Positions 25,501-34,101 of a DNA stretch of 64,000 nt are shown in pieces. The stretch is from Massilia sp. YIM B02769. GTDB taxonomy: Bacteria > Pseudomonadota > Gammaproteobacteria > Burkholderiales > Burkholderiaceae_D. Location of the stretch: NCBI RefSeq assembly GCF_030411995.1, contig NZ_JASNRC010000001.1:247115-311114 (forward strand). Direction: 5' to 3'. The position numbers and the translations under genes were made by a program. Each line of letters opens with the position of its first letter. Positions within the stretch are counted from its first letter, which is position 1. The notes under the pieces were generated by a model. It ran no database searches. It was not told the DNA's origin and saw only the letters and a list, made by a program, of their open reading frames with translations.

Positions 25501-27781
25501 TTTGATCCACGATCTACGCGCACCCGTCGCCGAACCGGGCACCGGCCAGGTGCGCACCGGCACCGCCGTCTCGCGCGTCGACGGCCGCGCAAAAGTCACC
25601 GGCGACGCCCGCTACGCCGCCGAACACTTCGCCCCCGACATGCTGTACGGCGTGGTGGTGAGCAGCACCGTGGCCAAGGGCCGCATCGTCACCATCGATG
25701 CCGCCGAAGCCCTGGCCATCGAGGGCGTGGTCGAGGTGATGAGCCACCTGAACCGCCCGAAAGTGCGCTCCTTCGACATCAGCTACAAGGACATGACGGC
25801 GCCGGCCGGCTCGCCCTTCCGTCCGTTCTACGACGATCAGGTGATCTACAGCGGCCAGCCGGTGGCGCTGGTGCTGGCCGAGACCTTCGAGGCCGCGCGG
25901 CGCGGCGCCGCCCTGGTGCGCATCCACTACCACGAGGAAGCGCACGACACGCGCCTGACGGCGAACCTGGACAAGGCCTACAAACCGCGTCCGCTGAAGG
26001 CCGGCTACGAGCCGCCGCCGCCGGAAAAAGGCGACGCCGAAAAGGCCTGGCAGGCCGCGCCGGTGCGCATCGAATCCGAATTCCACCATGGCGTCGAACA
26101 CCACAATCCGCTGGAGCTGTTCGCCTCCACCGTGATCCGCGGCGAGGATGGCCATCTCACCATCTACGACAAGACGCAAAGTTCGCAGAACAGCCGCTGG
26201 TACGTGTCGCACGTGTTCGGGCTGTCGAAGAACAAGGTCACGGTACGCAATCCCTACGTGGGCGGCGCCTTCGGTTCCGGCCTGCGTCCGCAGTACCAGC
26301 TGACGCTGGCCGTGATGGCCTCGCTGAAGATGAAACGCTCGGTGCGCGTGACCCTCACGCGCCAGCAGATGTTCAGCTTCGGCCACCGTCCCGAGACCGT
26401 GCAGTACGTGAAGCTGGCGGCCGAGCAGGACGGCACGCTGACCTCGATCATGCATGACGCAATCGCCGAGACCTCGCAGATCGAGGATTACGTCGAGGTC
26501 GTGGTCAACTGGTCGGGCCTGCTCTACGCCTGCGATAACATCAAATTGGGCTACAAGCTGGTGAGCGTCGACCAGTACACGCCGATCGACATGCGCGCCC
26601 CCGGCGCGGCGCACGGCATGCATGCGCTCGAAGTGGCGATGGACGAACTGGCCTATAAACTGAAGATGGACCCGCTGGCGCTGCGCCTGAAGAACTACGC
26701 CGAGCGCTCTCCAGCCGACGACAAGCCGTATTCGAGCAAGGAACTGCGCGCGTGCTACGAGCAGGGCGCCGCCAAATTCGGCTGGGACGGGCGTCCCCTG
26801 GAGCCGCGCGCGATGCGCGAAGGTTCCGAACTGATCGGCTGGGGCATGGCCACCGGGGTCTGGGATGCGATGCAGATGTTCGCGCGCGCCAGCGCCGTGA
26901 TGCATGCCGACGGGCGCCTGGTGGTGTCGAGCGCGGCCACCGACATCGGCACCGGCACCTACACCGTGATGGCGACGATTGCCGCCGAAGCGATGGGCCT
27001 GCCGCTCGAACGCGTGACCTTCCAGCTGGGCGACTCGACCCTGCCGGTGGCGCCGATCGAAGGCGGTTCCTCGCACGTGGCAACCGTCGGCTCGGCGGTG
27101 GCGGGCGTGTGCGAGAAGCTGCGCAAGACCCTGCTGCGCTATGCGCAATCGGCCGCCGATTCGCCTTTCCGCGACAAGCGTTTGAAGGACGTGGAATTCG
27201 TCGACGGCGCCATGCGCCTGAAAAAGGATCCGCGCACCTGGATTTCGCTGGCCTCGATCGTCGGCGCCACGGGCCGCGACCGGCTCGAGGAAAAGTACCT
27301 GATGCTGCCGAACATGCTCAAGCAGCGCAAGTTCCGGCGCCTGGTGCACTCGGCGGTGTTCGTCGAGGCGCGCGTGGACGAGGAGCTCGGCATCGTGCGC
27401 ATCACGCGCGTGGTGAGCGCCATCGCGGCGGGACGCATCATGAATACCAAGACGGCGTCGAGCCAGATCGTCGGCGGCGTGGTGTGGGGCATCAGCCAGG
27501 CGCTGCACGAGGAAAGCCACACCGACCACCGCTTCGGGCGCTTCATGAACCACAATTTGTCCGAGTACCACGTGGCGGTGAATGCCGACATCCACGACAT
27601 CGACGTGATTTTCGTGGAAGAGGACGACCGTATCGTCAGCCGCCTGGGGGCCAAGGGTGTGGGCGAGATCGGGTTGGTGAGCGTGTCGGCGGCGGTGAGC
27701 AATGCGATCTTCCACGCGACCGGCAAGCGGATTCGCAGTACGCCGATTACGCCGGACAAGGTGTTGATGGGCGGGCCGTGA
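25493..27781 (+). CDS. paoC: aldehyde oxidoreductase molybdenum-cofactor subunit (PaoC/YagR-like)
   Basis: 762 aa, normal for the large subunit. An N-terminal a/b hammerhead (VSRVDGRAKVTGDARYAAEH) is followed by the Moco-binding halves with GGAFGSGLRPQ, PIDMRAPGAAHGMHALEV and STDIGTGTYT-like segments (ATDIGTGTYTVM). The C-terminal KGVGEIGLVSV contains the catalytic Glu of xanthine-oxidase-family enzymes. It oxidises aldehydes or N-heterocycles; substrate unknown. No PaoD/XdhC-type insertase is found nearby, so maturation must be supplied elsewhere. Confidence 0.92.
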   Translation: MTDLIHDLRAPVAEPGTGQVRTGTAVSRVDGRAKVTGDARYAAEHFAPDMLYGVVVSSTVAKGRIVTIDAAEALAIEGVVEVMSHLNRPKVRSFDISYKDMTAPAGSPFRPFYDDQVIYSGQPVALVLAETFEAARRGAALVRIHYHEEAHDTRLTANLDKAYKPRPLKAGYEPPPPEKGDAEKAWQAAPVRIESEFHHGVEHHNPLELFASTVIRGEDGHLTIYDKTQSSQNSRWYVSHVFGLSKNKVTVRNPYVGGAFGSGLRPQYQLTLAVMASLKMKRSVRVTLTRQQMFSFGHRPETVQYVKLAAEQDGTLTSIMHDAIAETSQIEDYVEVVVNWSGLLYACDNIKLGYKLVSVDQYTPIDMRAPGAAHGMHALEVAMDELAYKLKMDPLALRLKNYAERSPADDKPYSSKELRACYEQGAAKFGWDGRPLEPRAMREGSELIGWGMATGVWDAMQMFARASAVMHADGRLVVSSAATDIGTGTYTVMATIAAEAMGLPLERVTFQLGDSTLPVAPIEGGSSHVATVGSAVAGVCEKLRKTLLRYAQSAADSPFRDKRLKDVEFVDGAMRLKKDPRTWISLASIVGATGRDRLEEKYLMLPNMLKQRKFRRLVHSAVFVEARVDEELGIVRITRVVSAIAAGRIMNTKTASSQIVGGVVWGISQALHEESHTDHRFGRFMNHNLSEYHVAVNADIHDIDVIFVEEDDRIVSRLGAKGVGEIGLVSVSAAVSNAIFHATGKRIRSTPITPDKVLMGGP

Positions 27782-27836
27782 AAGTGGTTTGCAAGCGCTG
27801 GCGGAGCTGTTGCCTGGTCCGTTAGTGGTGGGTTGA

Positions 27837-27960
27837 ATCCGCGTGGGCACAAGTGCCTAGCGCGGCCCGGCCCACCCTATGGTCACCGCTACGGGCGAGT
27901 TCATGCGAAACCCGGATACGTAGCGTGTCCCGTAGGGTGGGCACTCGTGCCCACGCGGAT
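27837..27960. repeat. paired palindromic repeat, family B copy 1 (degenerate left half)
   Basis: ATCCGCGTGGGCAC at 27837-27850 is exactly inverted at 27947-27960. The right half is a full palindrome, GTAGGGTGGGCACTCGTGCC then CACGCGGAT (27932-27960). The left half is disrupted after AAGTGCC and picks up CCCACCCTA again at 27871. The gap between paoC and the SDR gene (255 bases) holds this element and no other gene. Confidence 0.75.
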
Positions 27961-28036
27961 CACGCACACCACAAACCGCACACGCAACAGCGCCACGTCC
28001 TCCAACTGACCATCGCACGAAACAAGAGAAACCAAC

Positions 28037-28786
28037 ATGGCAATCCAATCCAACGGCAAATCCGCCATCGTCACCGGCGCCTCACGCGGCATCGGCCGCG
28101 CCATCGCCCTGCGCCTGGCGCGCGACGGCTACGCGATCGCCGTCAACTACGCCAGCCGTTCCACGGATGCCGACAGCGTGGTGAACGAGATCACGGCCGC
28201 CGGCGGAAAAGCCGTCGCGCTCCAGGCCGACGTCTCCCAGGCCGCCGACTGCGCACGCCTGTTCGACCAGGCCGAAGCGGCCCTGGGCGCCATCGACATC
28301 GTCATCAACAACGCCGGCGTGATCCAGCCCGGCACCACCATGCTGGCCGACACCAGCGACGCGCTGTACGAACGCATCTTCGCGATCAACACGCGCGGCA
28401 CCTTCCACATGCTGCGCCTGGCCGCCACGCGCCTGCGCCAGGGCGGACGCATCGTCAACTTCTCGACCAGCGCCATCGGCCTGGCCATGCCGGGCTACGC
28501 CGTGTATGCGGGCGCGAAAGCGGCGGTCGAGACCTTCACCAACATCTTTGCCAAGGAAATGCGCGGCAAGGGCATCTCGGTGATGTGCGTGGCGCCGGGG
28601 CCGACCGCCACCGAGCTGTTCCTGGAAGGGAAACCGGCCGAACTGGTCGAACGCCTGGCAAAAGCGGCGCCGCTGGAACGCCTCGGCACGCCGGAAGACA
28701 TCGCGCATACCGTGGCCTTCCTGGTGGGGCTGGAAGGCGAGTGGGTGAACGGGCAGACGCTGCGGGTGAACGGCGGCATTGTGTAA
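28037..28786 (+). CDS. short-chain dehydrogenase/reductase (FabG-like SDR)
   Basis: 249 aa classical SDR. The TGASRGIGRAIALRL cofactor loop, NNAG strand, catalytic Ser in NFSTSAIG and Tyr-x3-Lys in YAVYAGAKAAVE are all present, and the C-terminal GEWVNGQTLRVNGGIV is typical of FabG-like reductases. The Asn-Tyr-Ala-Ser after the second strand suggests NADPH preference. It sits alone after the aldehyde oxidoreductase operon, from which a repeat separates it. Physiological substrate unknown. Confidence 0.92.
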   Translation: MAIQSNGKSAIVTGASRGIGRAIALRLARDGYAIAVNYASRSTDADSVVNEITAAGGKAVALQADVSQAADCARLFDQAEAALGAIDIVINNAGVIQPGTTMLADTSDALYERIFAINTRGTFHMLRLAATRLRQGGRIVNFSTSAIGLAMPGYAVYAGAKAAVETFTNIFAKEMRGKGISVMCVAPGPTATELFLEGKPAELVERLAKAAPLERLGTPEDIAHTVAFLVGLEGEWVNGQTLRVNGGIV

Positions 28787-28948
28787 AACTGCCGAGTTAT
28801 CCCCACCCCATGTCGACCACCATACTCATTCAGCAATTATCATCCATCCTGATATCTCCATGCAGCATGGTTAACTCTTGGTTGCGGAAGCATCGAGGTC
28901 ATGAAAAGAATTACCGGAATTACCGGTTTGCGAGATAAAGGTGGATGA

Positions 28949-30034
28949 TCAGGCGCAGAGCACGTCGTAATGCACGTCCCTGCGGTTCTCTTCCTGCGGT
29001 CCCTCGACCAGGTAAGCGTCCCAGCCAAGCCGGCCGAGATTGCTCGTCTGCGAGATCGTCACCGGCCGCACGTCGGCGGCGCGCAGCACCAGCTCGACCT
29101 CGTATTCAAGGGCAAGGCCGGTGAACATGGTCAGCAGGCTCTTCAGGGCACGCGCCGCCAGTCCGCCCGGCAGGAAAGCCATGAACCCGGCGTGGTCGAG
29201 CGGCCCGACGACCAGGCGCAGGCGCAGATCGCGTTGCCAGACGCGGCCGCCGGCGATCGCATCCTTGCCGAGCACGCCGATGGCGCCGCCAAGAATGGTC
29301 TGCTGGGCCAGCGGCACCTCGTACCAATGGCCGACGAACTGCTCGGCCGCGACCGGGTGTCCGAAATACTCGCTCAGCACGCGCGCCAGCTGCACGGCCG
29401 AGCTCGGGCGGTGCCGGATCGAAGCGGCAAAGTAACCGATCGATTCGTCGAGCACGGCGCCATCCTGCTGGCGCGACAGGCGCTGGCGCAGCGAGGCGTT
29501 GCCCAGGCCGGCCAACCCGAGTAGCAACGGCAGGAAACTGTCCTGGCCATCAATCTGGTACTTCAGCGCCAGCCGGTACTTGCGCCAGGCCTCGTAGAAC
29601 AACGCCAATGAACGGTTTGAAAACGTGTCGAGGAAAGCCCGCGCGCCGTCGTCCTTTTCGTTCAACAAGTGCTCGGCGATGCGTTCGGTGTAGTGGACCG
29701 GCAGCACGCCGGTGCCGCCGAGCAGCCCCATGAAGGCGGGCGTGATGCGCACGTATTTCAGCGTGGCGTCCTGCAGCGCGGCGCCGAGCGCGGCGGCACT
29801 GCGTTCGATGTCGCGCGGCTCCGGCGCGATGGCTTCAAGCTGGCTCGCGGGAAAGCGCAGCGAGGTCGAGTTCTGGAAGCGCAGGAAATTGGCGACCATG
29901 CCTTGCCGCGGCATGCCGTTGCGCTTGAGCCAAAGCTCCAGCACCCGCACCGCCTGGAAATATTCGAAGCGGTAGGGTTCCCGGAACAGTTTTTCGATTA
30001 CAGCAGGCTCGAATCGCCGCTTCTTGGCAAACAT
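28949..30034 (-). CDS. tssG: type VI secretion baseplate subunit TssG
   Basis: 361 aa from the ATG at 30034. Opens with the TssG pattern FEPAVIEKLFREPYRFEYFQAVRVLEL. Further family features are LRFPASQLEAI, FMGLLGGTGVLPVHYTE, and a C-terminal half with QRDLRLRLVVGPLDHAGFMAFLPGG. TssG joins two TssF copies and TssE in the wedge of the T6SS baseplate. Start overlaps the tssF end by 37 bases, so translation is coupled. It is the last gene of the minus-strand tssEFG operon. Confidence 0.93.
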   Translation of the reverse strand: MFAKKRRFEPAVIEKLFREPYRFEYFQAVRVLELWLKRNGMPRQGMVANFLRFQNSTSLRFPASQLEAIAPEPRDIERSAAALGAALQDATLKYVRITPAFMGLLGGTGVLPVHYTERIAEHLLNEKDDGARAFLDTFSNRSLALFYEAWRKYRLALKYQIDGQDSFLPLLLGLAGLGNASLRQRLSRQQDGAVLDESIGYFAASIRHRPSSAVQLARVLSEYFGHPVAAEQFVGHWYEVPLAQQTILGGAIGVLGKDAIAGGRVWQRDLRLRLVVGPLDHAGFMAFLPGGLAARALKSLLTMFTGLALEYEVELVLRAADVRPVTISQTSNLGRLGWDAYLVEGPQEENRRDVHYDVLCA

Positions 30035-31830
30035 CTGAGTAGTTCCTGGCCGTTTTTGTTGGAAACCACCACCAGCTGGGTGAAGCTGTTGGCATGCACA
30101 TACAGCGCCAGGAAGCGTTCGACGATGTGGGTAAAGGCGTGGATGCCGCTGCCGACAAAGGCTTCCTCGTCGATGCTCAGGCGTACCTCGACGCCGCGCA
30201 CCAAGCACGTAAATGGATTGCCGGACAACCAGGCGGTGGCGGCCTGTTGCACGATGTCGGCAATGCCCGCGATCTGGCGCTGCGAGGAGGGAGAGCGCGG
30301 CAAGTCGTACAGCGCCAGCATTTCGCGGAAGGCGTCGATGCCGCCGTCGGCCAGCGACAAATGGTTCAGCGACAGGTGAGAAATCAGGCGCCAGTGGGCG
30401 CTGCGTCCGCGCGCGAAGCGGTAAGACGGCGTCGGTTTGCGCAGGAAGGCGATGCCGCGCGTGTTCGAGCCGCCCTCGAGGAACAGATCGCCCCCGGCCT
30501 GGCCATAGCCGAGCAGCGCGGGCAGGTCGCGGTTGCTGCAGGTCAGTTCCAGGTTCAGGGTATCGGTCTCGACGGCGGCCGGGTCGAAATCGATGTCGAC
30601 GATCGTGATCTGCGCCTCGAAGCCGGGGCTGTTATCCAGCAGTTCCTCGTCGCGCCGCATGGCCCAGTAATGGCCGTGCTGCTCGGGCGTTTGCGCATGC
30701 TTCAGCGAATAGAACGGGCGGAATTCGACGATGGCTTCGCCGTGCGGCGTCTGGCGCACCAGGTTCACCGAATCGACGGCGTAGACCTCGAAGGCAAAGG
30801 CGCGGCGCGCGTCGCCCAGCAACGGATAGCTGGCCGTGGCATGGGTCAGGCGGATCGGCTCGCCGCGCTGGCGGAACAGATTGATGACTGGCGTGCAGCC
30901 GAGCAGCAGGTTGTTCGTGCTCAAGGTGCCGAGCATGCGCGCGGTGTTCGAATCGGGGCGGATACCTTGCAGGCCCAGGTGCAGGGTGAGCGTCTTGCAG
31001 CCCGGCGGCAGCAGCGGCGCCAGCGCCTTCAGGTCGATGTCGAAGAAATTGAACTTTTCGGGGAAACAGAAGTATTCAGTCAGCAGGCGGTAAGCCGCAT
31101 GCGAACGCGCCGGGAAGTCGATCAGGGCTTCGTCTTCCCTGAACCCGGCGGGCTGGACGGGAAGGGCCGGCAAGGCGATCCAGCGGCCGTTGTGGTCCGT
31201 TTCGACCCAGGCGGCAACACCGCGCATGAACAGCGCATCGCGCAGGGCCGCGCAGAACGAGGGCTCGCCGTCGATGAAGACGCGCAGTGCGGAGACGCCC
31301 AGCTGGCCGGTCCGGACCCCCTCGAAGGCGCCGGACAGGCCCAGGTGGATGCAGGCGCTGGCCCCGGCCGGCAGGCGCACCGCTTCCGGCGGGCTGATGA
31401 TGGCGTCGAAGCGCGCGCTGCTGATGGCAAGCGGCGTCACGATCACCGGATACACGGTGCGGAAGGTGCAGGGGCCGCCGCGTACCGGACGGGTGGTGAG
31501 CTGGGTGCCGCGCGGGATCGAGCCGATGCCTTGCGCCGCGCCGCTGTCCATGTAGGCGATCGAGCAGGAGGGAAAGGGCCGCAGGTAGTGCGGATACAAC
31601 ACATCGAACAGGGCTTCGGTAAATTCCGGGTAATCGTCGTCGAGGCGCTTGGCGATGCGTGCATTCAGCAAGGCAAAGGATTCGATCATGCGCTCGGTGT
31701 GCGGGTCTTCGCACACTTCGCCGCTGATCAACAGGCGGCCGGCGATCTTCGGGTAACGCTCGGCAAATTCGCGCAGGTTGCGGCGCAGGTAGCCCAGTTC
31801 GCTCTCGTAGTACGGCAGTAATTGTTCCAA
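29998..31830 (-). CDS. tssF: type VI secretion baseplate subunit TssF
   Basis: 610 aa, full family length. Begins with EQLLPYYESELGYLRRNLREFAERYP, the diagnostic TssF N-terminus, then ERMIESFALLNARI and ALFDVLYPHYLRPFPSCSIAYM. It starts with TTG, one base after the tssE stop, consistent with coupled translation and supported by family alignment at that residue. TssF is the main wedge protein that with TssG recruits TssK and the sheath. Confidence 0.95.
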   Translation of the reverse strand: MEQLLPYYESELGYLRRNLREFAERYPKIAGRLLISGEVCEDPHTERMIESFALLNARIAKRLDDDYPEFTEALFDVLYPHYLRPFPSCSIAYMDSGAAQGIGSIPRGTQLTTRPVRGGPCTFRTVYPVIVTPLAISSARFDAIISPPEAVRLPAGASACIHLGLSGAFEGVRTGQLGVSALRVFIDGEPSFCAALRDALFMRGVAAWVETDHNGRWIALPALPVQPAGFREDEALIDFPARSHAAYRLLTEYFCFPEKFNFFDIDLKALAPLLPPGCKTLTLHLGLQGIRPDSNTARMLGTLSTNNLLLGCTPVINLFRQRGEPIRLTHATASYPLLGDARRAFAFEVYAVDSVNLVRQTPHGEAIVEFRPFYSLKHAQTPEQHGHYWAMRRDEELLDNSPGFEAQITIVDIDFDPAAVETDTLNLELTCSNRDLPALLGYGQAGGDLFLEGGSNTRGIAFLRKPTPSYRFARGRSAHWRLISHLSLNHLSLADGGIDAFREMLALYDLPRSPSSQRQIAGIADIVQQAATAWLSGNPFTCLVRGVEVRLSIDEEAFVGSGIHAFTHIVERFLALYVHANSFTQLVVVSNKNGQELLRCLPRSGDSSLL

Positions 31831-31831
31831 A

Positions 31832-32311
31832 TCAGGCTCCCGCAGGCGCGGCGCGGCCTGCCTTGCTGATGCTGTAGCTCAGCGTTGAGGGTTGCAGCAC
31901 GGCGTCGAAGTTCACCGATTCCTGCGAGGTGCTGATCACGAGCAGGGCGGTGATCGAAAAGTTCAGGCGGTTCACCGTGTCTTCGCGCAACTCGAGCGAG
32001 GCCTTGACGTTTTTCAGGCGCGGTTCGTGGCGTGCGATCACGCTTTCGATGCAGGCGCAGATGTGGGCGCGGTCGGTCGGGCTCGACAACGACAGATCGG
32101 CGAAGTCGATCAGGCCGTAGCTGACGACCGACTTGGCGCATTCCGGATACGGTTCCAGTAACTCGTCGGGCAGCACGGAACGCGTGTTCAGCAAGGCTTC
32201 GAGGTCGCGCGCCACCATGTCCTTCATGTCTTCCAGCATCGCGCGCGGGGTAGCGCCGCGCAGCGGCACGCCGAGCAGGCGGTCGAATAGTCCAGGCGTA
32301 AAACCTTTCAT
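31832..32311 (-). CDS. tssE: type VI secretion baseplate subunit TssE (gp25-like)
   Basis: 159 aa from the ATG at 32311 with AAGGA upstream. FTPGLFDRLLG opens the gp25-like fold; VARDLEALLNTRSVLP and YPECAKSVVSYGLIDFADLS carry the conserved LEALLNTR and SYGL/D motifs. TssE completes the wedge and starts sheath polymerisation. First gene of the minus-strand operon, diverging from tssK across 162 bases. Confidence 0.94.
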   Translation of the reverse strand: MKGFTPGLFDRLLGVPLRGATPRAMLEDMKDMVARDLEALLNTRSVLPDELLEPYPECAKSVVSYGLIDFADLSLSSPTDRAHICACIESVIARHEPRLKNVKASLELREDTVNRLNFSITALLVISTSQESVNFDAVLQPSTLSYSISKAGRAAPAGA

Positions 32312-32473
32312 CGTGATCCTTCCCGCTGTGCATTGGTTCAGGGCAAACCGCATGTTGCCACGGTGTCCAGCGCCAACGTTTGAGCAACTTCACATGCGCA
32401 ACTTCTGGCCTTGTTATTGTCCTTTGAGGAAAGTTCGGCCCACATCAACAAATACTTGAGGGATGCCAGAAAC

Positions 32474-33814
32474 ATGAGCAGCAAAGTACTCTGGGGCGAA
32501 GGCCTCCTGTTACGTCCACAACATTTCCAGCGCCAGGACGAATACCACGAGCATTGCCTGAACAAGGGCATCAAAGCCGTCCACCCCTATGCCTGGGGCG
32601 TCGAGCGCCTGCAGATCGACCGCGAGGCCCTGGCCAGCAATGTGCTGCGTGTCGTCGACCTTGCCGTGCGCTTCCAGGATGGCGAGCTGGTCGACGCGCC
32701 CGGGGCCGATGCCTTGCCGGATGCGATCGACCTGGCCGCGCTGCAGCAGTCGCAGCAAAGTGTCACCTACTACGTGGCGCTGCCGGGCCTGAAACCCTTC
32801 AATGGCAACTTCGCCCAGCCGGGGCAGGCGTCGAACACGGCGCGCTTCGTCCAGGCCAACCACGACACGCCCGATTTGTACACGGGCGCGGCGCCGGTGC
32901 AGCTGGCTTACCTGAAAAAGTCGGTGCGGCTGGTGTCCGACGCCGACCCGCGCGACGCCTATGTCCACTTCCCGCTGCTGCGCCTGCGCCGCGTGAGTAC
33001 CGGCGGCTTCGAGCTCGACCCCTCGTTCGTGCCGCCCAGCCTGACGGTGGCCGCCGCGCAGCCGCTGTTCCAGCAACTGCGGCGCCTGCTCGACGCCCTG
33101 CAGGCCAAGGTGAGCGCGCTGTACGGCCACCACCGCGAGCCGAGCAAGAACGTGATCGAGTTCCGCTCCGGCGACATGAGTTCCTTCTGGCTCCTGCACA
33201 CTGCCAGCGCGGCGTATGCCGAACTGACCCACCACTTCCACCATCCGGCCCTGCATCCCGAGCGTTTGTACGAACAATTGCTGGGCGTGGCCGGACGCTT
33301 GATGACCTTTTCGAAAAGCTGGACCCTGTCCGACTTGCCGCCCTACCAGCACAGCGACCCCGGCCCCGGCTTCACCAAGCTGCACCAGATCATCCGCGAA
33401 CTGCTGGACACCGTGATCTCCTCGAAGTACTTCGCCATCGCCCTCAACGAAAGCCGGCCCTGCTACCACATCGGCATGCTCGACTCGGGCAAGATCGACG
33501 AGAAAACCACCTTCTATATCGCGGTCGGTGCCGAGATCCCGGCCATCGAGCTGGTCGACGTGGTGCCGCTGCGCTTCAAGGTCGGCGCCCCGGACGACGT
33601 GGAAAAGTTCGTGCTCTCGGCCTTGCCCGGCGTGCGCCTGCAGTACACGCCGCAATTGCCGGCGGCGGTGCCGGTGCGGCCCGACACCTGCTACTTCCTG
33701 CTGGAAGCAAAAGGGCAGATGTACGAGCGCATGATCAAAGCGCAGTCGATCTCGATCTACGTGCCGGCCGGGATGACGGAATTGCGGCTGGAACTGCTGG
33801 CCGTGGCCTCGTAA
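32474..33814 (+). CDS. tssK: type VI secretion baseplate subunit TssK
   Basis: 446 aa. VLWGEGLLLRPQHFQRQDEYHE is the TssK N-terminal signature (split here as VLWGEGLLLRPQHFQ and RQDEYHE). ALNESRPCYHIGMLDS and the C-terminal receptor-binding region follow. TssK trimers link the baseplate to the TssJLM membrane complex. Start at 32474 with a GAGGGATG stretch upstream; the frame extension to 32411 is not used. Its usual partners TssJ and TssL are not beside it; a PAAR gene follows after 13 bases. Confidence 0.94.
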   Translation: MSSKVLWGEGLLLRPQHFQRQDEYHEHCLNKGIKAVHPYAWGVERLQIDREALASNVLRVVDLAVRFQDGELVDAPGADALPDAIDLAALQQSQQSVTYYVALPGLKPFNGNFAQPGQASNTARFVQANHDTPDLYTGAAPVQLAYLKKSVRLVSDADPRDAYVHFPLLRLRRVSTGGFELDPSFVPPSLTVAAAQPLFQQLRRLLDALQAKVSALYGHHREPSKNVIEFRSGDMSSFWLLHTASAAYAELTHHFHHPALHPERLYEQLLGVAGRLMTFSKSWTLSDLPPYQHSDPGPGFTKLHQIIRELLDTVISSKYFAIALNESRPCYHIGMLDSGKIDEKTTFYIAVGAEIPAIELVDVVPLRFKVGAPDDVEKFVLSALPGVRLQYTPQLPAAVPVRPDTCYFLLEAKGQMYERMIKAQSISIYVPAGMTELRLELLAVAS

Positions 33815-33827
33815 GAAGGAGACAGGC

Positions 33828-34091
33828 ATGTCCGGACCACTCATTGTCCTCGGCGACAAGACCTCGCACGGCGGCGCCGTCATCGAAGCCTCGCCGAACA
33901 GCGATGCCGGCGGCAAAGGCATCGCCCGCGTCGGCGACAAGGCGACCTGCCCGAAACACGGGCCGAACCCGATCGTCAGCGGCGACAGCACCCTGATCGT
34001 CGACGGCAAGCCGGCCGCACGGAACGGCGACAAGACCGCCTGTGGCGCCACCCTGATCGCCGGCCAGCAGGCCACGATCGACAACATCTGA
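33828..34091 (+). CDS. PAAR-like spike-tip protein
   Basis: 87 aa, PAAR core only. LIVLGDKTSHGGAVIEASP, ARVGDKATCPKHG, STLIVDGKPAARNGDKTACGATLIAG (read as GKPAARNGDKTACG) show the repeated GDK/TxHGG pattern and the Cys/His residues that bind the zinc at the tip of the VgrG spike. No toxin extension is fused. A strong AAGGAGA site precedes it. The 10-base gap to the next gene suggests the two are co-expressed. Confidence 0.9.
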   Translation: MSGPLIVLGDKTSHGGAVIEASPNSDAGGKGIARVGDKATCPKHGPNPIVSGDSTLIVDGKPAARNGDKTACGATLIAGQQATIDNI

Positions 34092-34101
34092 ACCGATTCC
34101 C

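Noticed and set aside
25514..27850. 778-codon minus-strand frame opposite paoC
   Set aside because: Shadow of a molybdoenzyme subunit with all catalytic motifs on the plus strand.
32405..32421. CTGGCCT-N5-TTGTC resembling a sigma-54 promoter before tssK
   Set aside because: Spacing is right, but the invariant -12 GC is GT, so the match is not convincing.
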